Shown piece by piece: positions 47,783 to 56,752 of a stretch of DNA of 60,855 bases. The stretch is from Phycisphaeraceae bacterium (GTDB taxonomy: Bacteria; Planctomycetota; Phycisphaerae; Phycisphaerales; UBA1924): contig RECQ01000043.1 in NCBI GenBank assembly GCA_007693965.1, positions 1 to 60,855 on the forward strand, in the 5' to 3' direction. Positions within the stretch are counted from its first letter, which is position 1. Each line of letters starts with the position of its first letter. A model generated the notes under the pieces. It was given only the letters and a program-made list of their open reading frames with translations, was not told where the DNA came from and did no database searches. Both the position numbers and the translations under genes were made by a program.

Positions 47783-48859
47783 GTGACCGGACCTCGCAGC
47801 TATGGCATGAACGCGCTGGAGACGCTGGCGCACGTCGGCAATCCGGCGCCCGCGCCGGGGCATGGACCCTACTGGAATCGCTGGAGCGATCGCGTGTGGG
47901 AGCAGACCCCCATCCTGCGTGTTCTCAGCAGCGATGATCCGTTGACAGCGAGAACCGGCGATCCGGGCGTGAACATCGTTTTCGACAGCCTGCAGGGCGT
48001 GCGGATCGGCGGGCGGCTGATCGAGCCGGCGTCGGGGCCGGTTCGGGGCGTCGTGCTGGCGCTGCACGGCTATGCGAAGCCGGATCGGCTGAACGATGAG
48101 TCCCCGTGGACCGGCGCCGGGCTGGCGACGCTCAAGCTGCGCGTGCGGGGCTATCCCGGCTCAATGATGGATCTGGGCGATCTGACGAAGCGTCCCGGTG
48201 GGTGGATCGTCGAAGGACTGGAGTCGCCCAAGCCGCTGGAGACGTGGGCCCTGCGCGGCGCGGTGGCGGACGTGGTGAACGCGCTGCGGGCGCTGCGTGA
48301 TCGCTACGGCGAGGAGACGCCCATCTCGATGCATGGCGAATCCTTCGGCGCCGGGCTGGCGATTCTGGCGGCGTCGCAGCTCGTGGGGCGGGATGAGGTC
48401 TTCCGGATGGCGATCGGCCTGCCGACGCTGGGCGACTGGCCGTGGCGGCTGCGGAACGTGCAGGTCGAGGCAGAGGGCGTGGGCGTGGGGGCGGAGATTG
48501 CGCGGCAGATCGAGCGATCTCCGGGACAAAGAACTGACATCGAACGAGCCCTGCGGATCTTCGACGCCGCGGTGCATGCGCGTCGGGTGACGTGTCCGAC
48601 CCTGTGCAAGCTGGCGGAGCTGGACGAGGTGGCGCCGGCGCCCTCGGCGGCGGCCGTCTACAACGGGCTGGGATCGGACCCGGGGCTCAAATGGCGATTC
48701 ATCACCCGCTACGGACATTACGACGGCGGCGTGGCGGATCTGCGTCGGCACGCGCTCTTCGACCGGCTGGCGGCGTCATTTCTCGATCCGGCGGTGGATC
48801 TGCAGTCGCTGATGGCGACGTGGGGGTCACGATTGGCGACGGGAGACTCGGCCCCGTGA
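47783..48859 (+). CDS. Acetyl-xylan-esterase-like alpha/beta hydrolase
   Basis: The 358-aa product resembles the AXE1/cephalosporin-C deacetylase family: VFDSLQGVRIGGRLIEPAS, VVLALHGYAKP, nucleophile in SMHGESFGAGLAIL (Ser, in place of the usual GGSQGG), acid in LAELDEVAPAPSA, and His in YGHYDGG. It probably removes acetyl or similar acyl groups. No signal peptide. GTG at 47783 is chosen for promoter spacing; ATG at 47807 (MNALETLAHVG) is an alternative. It is divergent from thiL. Confidence 0.7.
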   Translation: MTGPRSYGMNALETLAHVGNPAPAPGHGPYWNRWSDRVWEQTPILRVLSSDDPLTARTGDPGVNIVFDSLQGVRIGGRLIEPASGPVRGVVLALHGYAKPDRLNDESPWTGAGLATLKLRVRGYPGSMMDLGDLTKRPGGWIVEGLESPKPLETWALRGAVADVVNALRALRDRYGEETPISMHGESFGAGLAILAASQLVGRDEVFRMAIGLPTLGDWPWRLRNVQVEAEGVGVGAEIARQIERSPGQRTDIERALRIFDAAVHARRVTCPTLCKLAELDEVAPAPSAAAVYNGLGSDPGLKWRFITRYGHYDGGVADLRRHALFDRLAASFLDPAVDLQSLMATWGSRLATGDSAP

Positions 48860-48934
48860 CGGGGTCGGGCGGTACACTTGCACCATGGCGAATCACGCCA
48901 GGCATCGCCAGAAGCACGACTCAGGAGTTGAACC

Positions 48935-51133
48935 GTGAAACTGATGCGCAGACTGGCCCCGACTGGGATGGCGCTCGCAGTGTCGGCCGCGGCCCTGGTG
49001 GGCTGCGTGTCGGAGCCGGATGTCGTCGGCCCGCCGACCGCCGGACGAACTCCGACGGTGGCGACCGACATGACCGAACGGGAAGAATTGAAAACTGCTT
49101 CGGATTTTCAGACCGAGGCGAGGAGGCATCGCGTTGTGATTGAGACGCCGACATTCGTAACAGATCCGGGAGAGATGAAGGCATGGGTCGATCGCGAGCT
49201 GGCCGCGGCGGATGCGCATCTGAATCGGATCGCGCGGCAGAATAAGGACGCCGCGTCTTTCCAGAGCACGATCGCCGCCCTCGACCACGCGCTCTACCCG
49301 GTGGTGTGCGTCTCCAGCAAGCTGAGCCTGACCAAGGAGACGAACCCGGATGAAACGGTTCGGTCTGCGGCGACCGAGCAGTACAGCCGGGTGCAACAGT
49401 GGTATGTCGGGGTGACCTATCGCGAGGATGTCTACAAGGCGCTCAAGGCCTTCGAGGACGCCTACAGCGAAGGCCAGCGCCCGCGGCTGCGCGGCGAAGA
49501 GCTGAAGCTCCTCAAGGACACCATGCGCGACTATCGGCGTGCGGGCCTGCACCTGGATCAGGAGACTCGAGCCCGCGTGGAGGCGATGCAGAAGGAGCTT
49601 GCGTCGCTCAGCACGACCTTCGGGCGCAACGTCACAGACGCGAGCGAGACGCTGCATTTCACCACCGATGATCTGAAGGGCGCTCCGGAAAACTTTCTCA
49701 CACGAACCAGGCGGGATGATGGGCGCCACGCAGTGCGCGTGCACGTGAACACCGACTTCATCGCCGTGATGCAAAACGTCTCGAACGAGGAGACGCGCCG
49801 GCGGGTGAAGACGGCGCGCTACTCGCTCGGTAAGGAAGTGAACACGCCTATCATTCAGGAAATGGTGCAGCTCCGAGGCGAGATCGGCGCCGCCCTCGGC
49901 TACAACTCGTGGAACGACTACCAGACCGAGACGCGCATGGCCGAGTCGGGCGAGCGGGCCATGACCTTCGTGACGGATCTGATCGAGGGGATGGAGCCGA
50001 AGTTCCGCGAGGAAATCGAGCAGATGCGGCGCATGAAGGCGGAGGACACGGGGGACTCGAATGCGCAAATTCATGTGTGGGACTGGCGCTACTACGAGAA
50101 CCAGATCAAGAAGCGCGGCTATCAGGTGGACGCCGAGGCGCTGCGGGTCTTTTTCCCCTACGAACAGGCGCTGACAGGCATGTTCGAGATCTATGAAGAG
50201 ATCTTCCGCCTCAATTTCGAGCAGATCGAGGCGCCCTGGGTCTGGCACGAGGATGTGAAGCTGTACATCGCATCGGACTCGGAGACGGGCGAGCCAATGG
50301 GGCTCTTCTACCTGGACATGTTCCCGCGCGAGGGGAAGTACGGCCACTTTGCCCAGTTCGGCATCATCCCCGGCAAGCGGCTGGAGGACGGAAATTACCG
50401 CCGACCGGTCGTGTCGCTGGTGTGCAACTTCACCGCGCCGGAGGGCGACAAGCCCTCACTTCTCACACACCGCGAGGTGGTGACGCTCTTCCATGAGTTC
50501 GGCCACGCGCTGCACTCGATCCTGACGCGAGCGGAGTTCATGAAGTTCTCCGGCACACGCGTGCCGCGGGACTTCGTCGAGGCGCCGTCGCAGATGCTGG
50601 AGAAGTGGGTGTGGGACGCCGACGTGCTGAACAGGTTCGCCGCGGACTACCGCGACCCCAGCCGCAAGATCGATCCCGCCGTCCTGGAGCAGATGAACGA
50701 AGCCCGCCTGGCGACGGCGGGCCTGCACTATCGGCGCCAGATGAGCTTCGCGCTGGCGGACCTGCGCCTGCACGATGCGGGCGCGACCCGGGATGTGAAC
50801 CAGGTCGTCAACGACACGCTGGCGGAGGTCTTCCTGCCCTCGCCGGAGGGAACCACGTTCGCCACACACTTCGGCCACCTCACCAGCTACGACGCGGGGT
50901 ACTACGGGTATGCGTGGGCGGAGGCGATCGCGGCGGACATGGCCACCATCTTCGAGCAGGCGCCGGGCGGCCTCATGGACCAGGAAGCGGGCATGCGGCT
51001 TCGCAAGCTGATTTACGCTCCAGGAGGCTCGATCGACGCCAACGAAATGGTCCGGAACTTCCTGGGTCGCGAGCAGACGATCGAGCCCTTCCTGAACGAG
51101 ATCGGCGTTCGCCGGGCCACGCTGCGGGATTGA
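48935..51133 (+). CDS. M3-family metallo-oligopeptidase, lipoprotein
   Basis: The 732-aa product has a lipoprotein signal ending in AALVGCVSEPDV, so the enzyme is likely periplasmic or at the outer membrane, unlike most cytoplasmic M3 peptidases. The zinc site is in LFHEFGHALHSILTRAEFMK with the later glutamate in PRDFVEAPSQMLEKWV, as in thimet oligopeptidase and Dcp. Upstream helical regions such as TMRDYRRAGLHLDQETRAR are family-like. It would degrade short peptides. The GTG start has AGGAG 7 bp upstream. Confidence 0.93.
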   Translation: MKLMRRLAPTGMALAVSAAALVGCVSEPDVVGPPTAGRTPTVATDMTEREELKTASDFQTEARRHRVVIETPTFVTDPGEMKAWVDRELAAADAHLNRIARQNKDAASFQSTIAALDHALYPVVCVSSKLSLTKETNPDETVRSAATEQYSRVQQWYVGVTYREDVYKALKAFEDAYSEGQRPRLRGEELKLLKDTMRDYRRAGLHLDQETRARVEAMQKELASLSTTFGRNVTDASETLHFTTDDLKGAPENFLTRTRRDDGRHAVRVHVNTDFIAVMQNVSNEETRRRVKTARYSLGKEVNTPIIQEMVQLRGEIGAALGYNSWNDYQTETRMAESGERAMTFVTDLIEGMEPKFREEIEQMRRMKAEDTGDSNAQIHVWDWRYYENQIKKRGYQVDAEALRVFFPYEQALTGMFEIYEEIFRLNFEQIEAPWVWHEDVKLYIASDSETGEPMGLFYLDMFPREGKYGHFAQFGIIPGKRLEDGNYRRPVVSLVCNFTAPEGDKPSLLTHREVVTLFHEFGHALHSILTRAEFMKFSGTRVPRDFVEAPSQMLEKWVWDADVLNRFAADYRDPSRKIDPAVLEQMNEARLATAGLHYRRQMSFALADLRLHDAGATRDVNQVVNDTLAEVFLPSPEGTTFATHFGHLTSYDAGYYGYAWAEAIAADMATIFEQAPGGLMDQEAGMRLRKLIYAPGGSIDANEMVRNFLGREQTIEPFLNEIGVRRATLRD

Positions 51134-51204
51134 GGCGAAGCATCACCGCGCGATGGGTTTCAAGTCCGGGTCGCGATGAGGCGAAGAAGTGTGCGAAGGT
51201 CCGA

Positions 51205-52068
51205 ATGAGCGCGCGAACGATCATCCTGGGAGCGGAGGGCATGCTCGGCCGTGCCTGGCTGTCGCTGCCCGTCGTGGATGGTCCGGCGCCGCTGGGCCTT
51301 TCGAGACGGGAATGCGACCTGCTTGATCCGGACTCGGTCGCCGGTGTGATCGGCGACGACACGCGGCTGGTGATCAACTGCGCCGCGTATACGGACGTGG
51401 ACGGCGCCGAGCGCAACGAGGCCGCCGCGACCGCAGTGAACGGCACGGCCGTCGGCGAGTTGGCGGTGCGCTGCCGCGAAGCGGGGGCGACTCTGGTTCA
51501 CTACAGCACCGACTATGTCTTCGACGGCGCAGCGACCGAGCCATACCGGGTGGACCAGCCGCGCCGGCCTCTGAATGCGTATGGCCTGAGCAAGGCTCTG
51601 GGGGAAGAGCTGATCGAGGCCTCCGGCGTCGACCACCTGATTGTGCGCACAAGCTGGCTGTACGCGGCCCATGGGTCGAACTTCGTGCGCACCATCGCGC
51701 GACTGTGTCAGGAGCGCGATGAGCTGCGGGTGGTGGCGGACCAGCGCGGGCGACCGACCTCGGCGCTGACACTGGCCGATGCAACGCGCCGGCTGCTGGA
51801 ATCCGGCGCTCGCGGCGTGCGCCATGTGTGCGATTCGGGCGAATGCACCTGGCGTGAGCTGGCGGGCGCGGTTGCGTCGAGGCTGAACCCATCGTGCATC
51901 GTGCATCCCTGCACAACCGCCGAATTCCCGCGTCCTGCGAGGCGGCCGGCGTACAGCGTGCTCGACCTGTCGCTCACCGAGCGAGAGATCGGTCCGCTCC
52001 CTGCGTGGCGGGACGCGCTGGAGCGTATTCTGAATGAGATCAACGAGACGGCCGGCGAGCCCGCCTGA
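51205..52068 (+). CDS. rfbD: dTDP-4-dehydrorhamnose reductase
   Basis: The 287-aa product carries out the last step of dTDP-L-rhamnose synthesis. Visible are IILGAEGMLGRAWLSL (NADPH site), NCAAYTDVDGAERNEAAA, HYSTDYVFDGAATEPY, the catalytic YGLSK, and RTSWLYAAHGSNFVRTI. AAGG precedes the ATG at 51205. It lies 30 bp upstream of rfbB. The first two enzymes (rfbA, rfbC) are not in the window. Confidence 0.93.
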   Translation: MSARTIILGAEGMLGRAWLSLPVVDGPAPLGLSRRECDLLDPDSVAGVIGDDTRLVINCAAYTDVDGAERNEAAATAVNGTAVGELAVRCREAGATLVHYSTDYVFDGAATEPYRVDQPRRPLNAYGLSKALGEELIEASGVDHLIVRTSWLYAAHGSNFVRTIARLCQERDELRVVADQRGRPTSALTLADATRRLLESGARGVRHVCDSGECTWRELAGAVASRLNPSCIVHPCTTAEFPRPARRPAYSVLDLSLTEREIGPLPAWRDALERILNEINETAGEPA

Positions 52069-52098
52069 AGCGGCGGCGATTGATGGGAGCGATTGCGG

Positions 52099-53109
52099 AT
52101 GTCGAAGCATCTTCTCGTGACGGGCGGCGCCGGGTTCATCGGCTCCAACTTCGTGCGCATGGCTCTGGCAGAGCGCCCGAACTGGCGCGTGACCAACCTG
52201 GACGCTCTCACCTATTCCGGCAACCCCGACAACCTGCGCGATGTGGAGAACAATGCGAATTATCGCTTTGTTCATGGCGACATCTGCGACCGCGAGATGG
52301 TCTTCGAATTGATGCGCGATGTGGACATGGTGGCCCACCTGGCGGCGGAGAGCCATGTCGACCGCTCCATCGCGGATTCGGGGCCTTTCATCCGCAGCAA
52401 CGTTGCGGGCACGCAGATTCTGCTGGACGCGGCCCGGACGGCGGGCGTTGAGAAGTTTCTGCACGTCAGCACCGACGAGGTGTACGGCGATCTTCCGCTT
52501 GACAAGCCGGAGCTGAAATTCACCGAGCATACGCCACTGGCGCCGAGCAGCCCCTATTCAGCCAGCAAGGCCGCCAGCGACCTGGTGGCGCGGGCGGCGC
52601 ACCACACCTTCGGCCTTCCGGTGGTGATCACGCGCTGCTCGAACAACTTCGGGCCGCGGCAGTTCCCGGAGAAGGTGATTCCCCTTTTCGTCACCAACCT
52701 GTTGGCCGGGAAGAAGGTTCCGCTCTACGGCGATGGCAGAAACGTGCGCGACTGGCTGCACGTGGATGATCACTGTGAAGCGCTGCTGGCGGCTCTTGAA
52801 AAGGGGAAATCCGGCGAGGTGTACAACATCGGCGGCGACAATGAGCGATCAAACCTCGAGCTGACCAGGAGCATTCTGGAGATCATGGGCAAGGATGAAT
52901 CGTCGATCGAGCGCGTCGCCGACCGGCTGGGGCACGATCGCCGCTACGCGATCGACTCATCGAAGATCCAGCACGAGCTGGGATGGCGCCCGACGCGGAG
53001 CGCCTGGCCCGGCGCCCTGGAGGCTACGGTGGCGTGGTATCGCGACAACCGGGAGTGGTGCGAGCGGATCAGACGGGGCGAGCACCATCAAGCGGGCGCC
53101 GGGACGTAG
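52099..53109 (+). CDS. rfbB: dTDP-glucose 4,6-dehydratase
   Basis: The 336-aa product converts dTDP-glucose to the 4-keto-6-deoxy sugar. Visible are LLVTGGAGFIGSNFVRMAL, NLDALTYSGNPDNL, HLAAESHVDRSI, HVSTDEVYGDL, the catalytic YSASK, and TRCSNNFGPRQFPEKVIPLF. ATG at 52099 is preferred over a TTG two codons upstream; GGGAG lies about 10 bp before it. With rfbD it supplies rhamnose for surface polysaccharide. Confidence 0.95.
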   Translation: MSKHLLVTGGAGFIGSNFVRMALAERPNWRVTNLDALTYSGNPDNLRDVENNANYRFVHGDICDREMVFELMRDVDMVAHLAAESHVDRSIADSGPFIRSNVAGTQILLDAARTAGVEKFLHVSTDEVYGDLPLDKPELKFTEHTPLAPSSPYSASKAASDLVARAAHHTFGLPVVITRCSNNFGPRQFPEKVIPLFVTNLLAGKKVPLYGDGRNVRDWLHVDDHCEALLAALEKGKSGEVYNIGGDNERSNLELTRSILEIMGKDESSIERVADRLGHDRRYAIDSSKIQHELGWRPTRSAWPGALEATVAWYRDNREWCERIRRGEHHQAGAGT

Positions 53110-53125
53110 GCGCGGCGCCCGAGCC

Positions 53126-53161
53126 AAAAATAGAAGAGGCGCGGGCTGTATGCCCGCGCCT
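53126..53161 (-). terminator. Terminator hairpin between convergent genes
   Basis: A 10-bp perfect stem (AGGCGCGGGC / GCCCGCGCCT, loop of 5) is followed on the minus strand by CTTCTA and five T's. It serves the PEP-CTERM gene and may also slow transcription from rfbB. Confidence 0.75.
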
Positions 53162-53209
53162 CCGGGAAGCGCACGTATCTGTTGTCGCAGAAGGCTCTCC
53201 GCGTGTGTG

Positions 53210-53959
53210 TCAGTTCATGGGGCGCCGACGCATGCCGACGAGTCCGCCGAGGCCGAGGAGGCCGAGGCCGGCGGCCATGGGGGTGGGAATGGCGCGGATC
53301 TCAACGACCAGGTCGTTGTAATCGAAGTCCGATTGGGGAGCGCCCAAGTCGCGATCTTCCCAGAAGAGCAGCCAGACCGCAATCTCACCAACGAGGCCGG
53401 TGATCTTGTAGGTGACCATGTGATCGCGGCCGCCGGTGTTCTCCGAGGCGAGCGAGGAGTGCGGACCGAAGGCGTTGCCGCCGCGACCCCAGCGCCAGGT
53501 GGCGCCCTCAAAGTCGACCACGGCGCTGCCGCTCACACCGAAGCCGGCCCCGGAGACACTGAAGAGCTCTTCGTAGGTCCCGCCGGACTCGCCGAGGAAG
53601 TAGCCGAAGGACTGGCTGTCGCCGGCGTAGACGGCGCGGGCGTTGGCGGCGGCGATGCCGTCATCCCAGATCTGATCGTCGGCAAGGCCGGGGGCGCCGT
53701 TGACAAGGTTGAGCTTGTCGGCGCCGACTCCGAAGTCGTCGATGCGCAAGGCGTTGATGTCGCCGCCGGCGCCGCCGTTGATGAAGTTCACGCCATCCTG
53801 GGTGAAGGACCCGCCGTAGAGCCCGTTCAGAATGTCAAGGTGACCGAGCTCACCCGCGGCGGGCGGGTTGATCGTCGAGAACCCGGCGAGGGCTGTTGAG
53901 CCCGCGACGAGCCCCGTGGCGATCGCTGCGATGTGCATTTTCGTAACAAGGCTTCTCAT
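53210..53959 (-). CDS. PEP-CTERM-like anchored exported protein
   Basis: The 249-aa product has a signal peptide (MHIAAIATGLVAGSTALAGF) and a beta-rich body. Near the end is an SDFDYNDLVVEI motif, as in DUF4114-type domains. The sorting-like C-terminus is PTP, a glycine/leucine-rich helix (AAGLGLLGLGGLVGMRRRP) and arginines. This is the planctomycete variant of PEP-CTERM, presumably cut by an exosortase. ATG at 53959 is chosen because AAGGAG lies 9 bp upstream; a codon three residues earlier overlaps that site. Function unknown. Confidence 0.8.
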   Translation of the reverse strand: MRSLVTKMHIAAIATGLVAGSTALAGFSTINPPAAGELGHLDILNGLYGGSFTQDGVNFINGGAGGDINALRIDDFGVGADKLNLVNGAPGLADDQIWDDGIAAANARAVYAGDSQSFGYFLGESGGTYEELFSVSGAGFGVSGSAVVDFEGATWRWGRGGNAFGPHSSLASENTGGRDHMVTYKITGLVGEIAVWLLFWEDRDLGAPQSDFDYNDLVVEIRAIPTPMAAGLGLLGLGGLVGMRRRPMN

Positions 53960-54429
53960 TTCTCTCATCTCCTTCTGTGACTTGTGCGACTCGATTCTCT
54001 GTACGCTCGGCCGAAGCCGTTCTTGTGAGATCGTGGTCCCCGATGATGCGGATGTGAGAACGTCTCACCTGGACGGCATCGCCGAGGACTCTCCAAAACA
54101 CATTTCGGGTTGCGATCTTGGCATCTCACCGTCCGGCGTTGGATCGTGAATCCCCGCCGGGTGCGGCCCCGGTTTTCCTGCGGCGTCATGGCCGACTTTC
54201 ACTTAGTAGTGTGTCAGCCAATCCACGGAAGGCAAGCCTTGGAGCGAATTGATCTGAAAAAACAGTGCAATTTGAGATATGGGACGCGAGGCGCATCGAC
54301 TTGTGCGCACGAGCGATAACACATCTTCACATGATGATTTCAATGCGCAGCGACTTCTCCGCGCGCCGCAACGGCGCGCCCGATAACGAACTGCCGATTG
54401 TCGCTGTGATGAGGCGGCCCGGCCGGCGC
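53960..54429. other. 470-bp intergenic region without a gene
   Basis: The stretch is less GC-rich than its surroundings. It holds the palindrome GTGAGA-ACG-TCTCAC (54054-54068) and a further GTGAGA at 54024, possibly operator half-sites for the PEP-CTERM gene. No reading frame is supported. Confidence 0.45.
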
Positions 54430-55215
54430 TCAGACGCCGATCGTGTTCACGCCGCAGTCCACATAAATGTTTTCGCCGGTGACGCCGCTGGAAAGGTCGC
54501 TCACCAGCCAGGCCGCGGCGCCGCCGACCTCGGAGCCCTCGATGTTGCGGCGCAGCGGCGCCCGCTCGGGCGTGTGCTCGAGCATCGTCCCGATGCCGCC
54601 GACGGCCGAGCTGGCCAGCGTGCGCAGCGGGCCGCCGGAGATGGTGTTCACGCGGATGTTCCCCTCGCCCAGCTCCGCGGCAAGATACCGCATGGTGCAT
54701 TCGAGCGCGGCCTTGGCGACGCCCATGACGTTGTAGCCGGGAACAACCTTCTCGGACCCGTAGTAGGTCATCGCGAGGATCGATCCGCCGCCGGAATCGG
54801 CCATGGGGCCGCGGGCCCGCTGGGCCATGGCGAGGAGCGTGTATGCGGAAATGTCAATGGCGGCGAGGTAGGCAGCCCGGGGCGTCTCGGTGAACTTGCC
54901 GGGGGCGAGCCATTCGCGGTCGGCGAAGGCGATGGAGTGGATGACGAAGTCGAGGCGCTTGTGGTCCTTGGTGTAGGCGTCGAAGACGGCGTCGAGGTCC
55001 TCATCCTTTGCGGCGTCGCAGGGGCGGAGCCAGAAATCGGAGAGGCCAAGCGATTCGACGGCCTTGCCGGTGCGGCGCTCGTTCTTCTCACCCGGGAGGC
55101 TGGTGAAGGCGCAGGTGGCGCCGTTGTCGGTGAGCGCTTTGGCGATGTGCCATGCGTAGGAGCGGTCGTTTGCGACGCCGAAGACGAGGCCGGTTTTGCC
55201 CTGGAGAAGTGACAT
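54430..55215 (-). CDS. fabI: Enoyl-[acyl-carrier-protein] reductase (NADH)
   Basis: The 261-aa product performs the last reduction in each fatty-acid elongation cycle. Visible are GKTGLVFGVANDRSYAWHIA, FVIHSIAFADR, the catalytic Y-x6-K in PGYNVMGVAKAALE, RVNTISGGPLRTLASSAVGG, and VTGENIYVDCG. The ATG at 55215 follows GGGAG by 8 bp; upstream in-frame sequence falls in a repeat element and is not coding. Confidence 0.95.
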   Translation of the reverse strand: MSLLQGKTGLVFGVANDRSYAWHIAKALTDNGATCAFTSLPGEKNERRTGKAVESLGLSDFWLRPCDAAKDEDLDAVFDAYTKDHKRLDFVIHSIAFADREWLAPGKFTETPRAAYLAAIDISAYTLLAMAQRARGPMADSGGGSILAMTYYGSEKVVPGYNVMGVAKAALECTMRYLAAELGEGNIRVNTISGGPLRTLASSAVGGIGTMLEHTPERAPLRRNIEGSEVGGAAAWLVSDLSSGVTGENIYVDCGVNTIGV

Positions 55216-55311
55216 GGTGGTTGCTCCCATGTGGATCGGTGTGCGGGATGATGGATTGAGATTGTATGCGAAGAGTTGATTCAGTAGGAAGGCGGAGCGG
55301 GGAAGCGGAAT

Positions 55312-55603
55312 CGCCCCGAAGGGGCGCCGGACTGTAGCCACGGGTGGAGCGGCGCAGCCGCGCAACCCGTGGAGAAGTGAGCCCCCTCGATCGACACCGC
55401 CCAGGATGGGCGGGGGAAGCGCACGGTCACAAAGTCCCAATCAGGCGCCGTGCGATCGATTCCTTCGCCCCATCCGGGGCGAAGAGAGAAGAGAGGTGGA
55501 GATCACTTCCACGGGTTCCGCTCCGTTCGCCTCACCGGGCTGCGCCCGGAGTGCGGCGAACTCCGCTTCACCCGTGACTACAGCCCCGCGCCCCTTCGGG
55601 GCG
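55312..55603. repeat. Structured element with 35-bp inverted ends
   Basis: The ends 55312-55346 and 55569-55603 are inverted copies matching at 32 of 35 positions (CGCCCCGAAGGGGCGC, then CTGTAG, then CACGGGTG). Inside are further hairpins (CCACGGGT...ACCCGTGG, TTCGCCCC-ATCC-GGGGCGAA, CCGGGC-TGC-GCCCGG). No coding frame is supported. It fills most of the gap between the reductase gene and fabI and looks like a non-autonomous mobile repeat. Confidence 0.75.
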
Positions 55604-55635
55604 AACTTCTATGCGGACACATTGATGCGACTTCA

Positions 55636-56685
55636 TCACGTCCACTTCAGCACAATCTTCCCGAGCTGCTCCCCCTCTTCGAGCCGCTTCCACGCGGCGG
55701 GCGCCTCGCGCCAGTCGTGGATGGAATCGACCACCGGCCGCAGCGCGCCGGCGCGGAAGAGTGACGCGAGCTCGCGGAACTCCGCGTTCGAGCCCATCGT
55801 CGAGCCGATCACGCGGAGCTGGTTCCAGAAGATTCGGGCGAGATCTGTCGTTGCATCGGGCCCGGTGGTGGCGCCGGCGGTGACATATGCGCCGCCGCGG
55901 GCGAGGGACTTGATGCAGGCCAGGTGCGTCGCCTTGCCGACGGTGTCGACGGCCATGTCCACGCCTCGTTTGTTCGTCCATGTGCGCACATCGCGCGACC
56001 AGTCTTCGCCTTTGTCGAGCACGCCGTGGTCGGCGCCCATTTCCTTCGCCTTGTCCAGCTTCCACTGGTGGCGGCTGGTGACGACGACGGGGCAGCCGAG
56101 CCACTTGGCGATGCGCAGGGCCGCGGTGGAGACGCCGCCGCCGATGCCGGTGATGAGCACGCTCTGGCCGGGGCGCAGGTCACCCTTGGTGACCATCATC
56201 GAATACGCGGTGAGGAAGGTGAGGCCGAAAGCCGCGGCCTCGGCGCCGTCGGCGTCGCCGATCGGCGCCAGGTTGGAGACAGGCGCGGTGAAGCGCTCGC
56301 GGTGCGCGCCGTGGTGGTGCTCGCCGATGAGCTGGAGATCGGGGATGAATGTCGAATCCGGCGGGTCGTCGGGGCGGTCGGCGGGTTCGAGCATGACCGA
56401 CGCGTTCATCATGACGCGCCGCCCCTTCCACGCGGGGTCGACGCCCTCTCCCACCGCCTCAACGACGGCGCAGACATCGCAGCCGGAAACGCGCGGATAT
56501 GTCAGCTCGACGCCCGGGATGCCCATGCCGACCCACAGGTCCATGTGGTTGAGAGCGGAGTACTCGGTGCGCAGCAGCGCCTCGCCGGGCTGCGGCGGCT
56601 CGGTGTCGGGCCAGTCCTCGACAGCGCGGATGGTGGGCGCGACGGGGCCCTTGGGGGCTTGTTCGGAGATAATGACGGCTTTCAT
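55636..56685 (-). CDS. Zinc-type alcohol dehydrogenase/quinone oxidoreductase family protein
   Basis: The 349-aa product is a medium-chain dehydrogenase: LRTEYSALNHMDLWVGMGIP, PRVSGCDVCAVVEAVGEGVD, the nucleotide-binding SVLITGIGGGVSTAALRIAK, and DMAVDTVGKATHLACIKSLA. The catalytic zinc cysteine region is changed (SALNHMDLW), as in the quinone-reductase-like branch, so it may be zinc-free. Substrate unknown. The ATG at 56685 has TACATT 7 nt upstream. Confidence 0.82.
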   Translation of the reverse strand: MKAVIISEQAPKGPVAPTIRAVEDWPDTEPPQPGEALLRTEYSALNHMDLWVGMGIPGVELTYPRVSGCDVCAVVEAVGEGVDPAWKGRRVMMNASVMLEPADRPDDPPDSTFIPDLQLIGEHHHGAHRERFTAPVSNLAPIGDADGAEAAAFGLTFLTAYSMMVTKGDLRPGQSVLITGIGGGVSTAALRIAKWLGCPVVVTSRHQWKLDKAKEMGADHGVLDKGEDWSRDVRTWTNKRGVDMAVDTVGKATHLACIKSLARGGAYVTAGATTGPDATTDLARIFWNQLRVIGSTMGSNAEFRELASLFRAGALRPVVDSIHDWREAPAAWKRLEEGEQLGKIVLKWT

Positions 56686-56692
56686 GGGCACA

Positions 56693-56698
56693 AATGTA
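56693..56698 (-). promoter_or_regulatory. -10-like TACATT, leaderless spacing
   Basis: TACATT on the minus strand ends 7 nt before the ATG at 56685. Confidence 0.35.
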
Positions 56699-56752
56699 CC
56701 CGATAGGGGTGGGTGTGTCCCTCGCTTGCGCTTCGGGCTCGTTGTTGTCCGT

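Noticed and set aside
54054-54068. LexA/SOS box
   Set aside because: The palindrome GTGAGAACGTCTCAC lacks the spacing of known LexA boxes and the downstream gene is not a DNA-repair gene.
55230-55440. Longer N-terminus for fabI
   Set aside because: The in-frame upstream part lies in non-coding repeat sequence, and GGGAG is correctly placed for the ATG at 55215.
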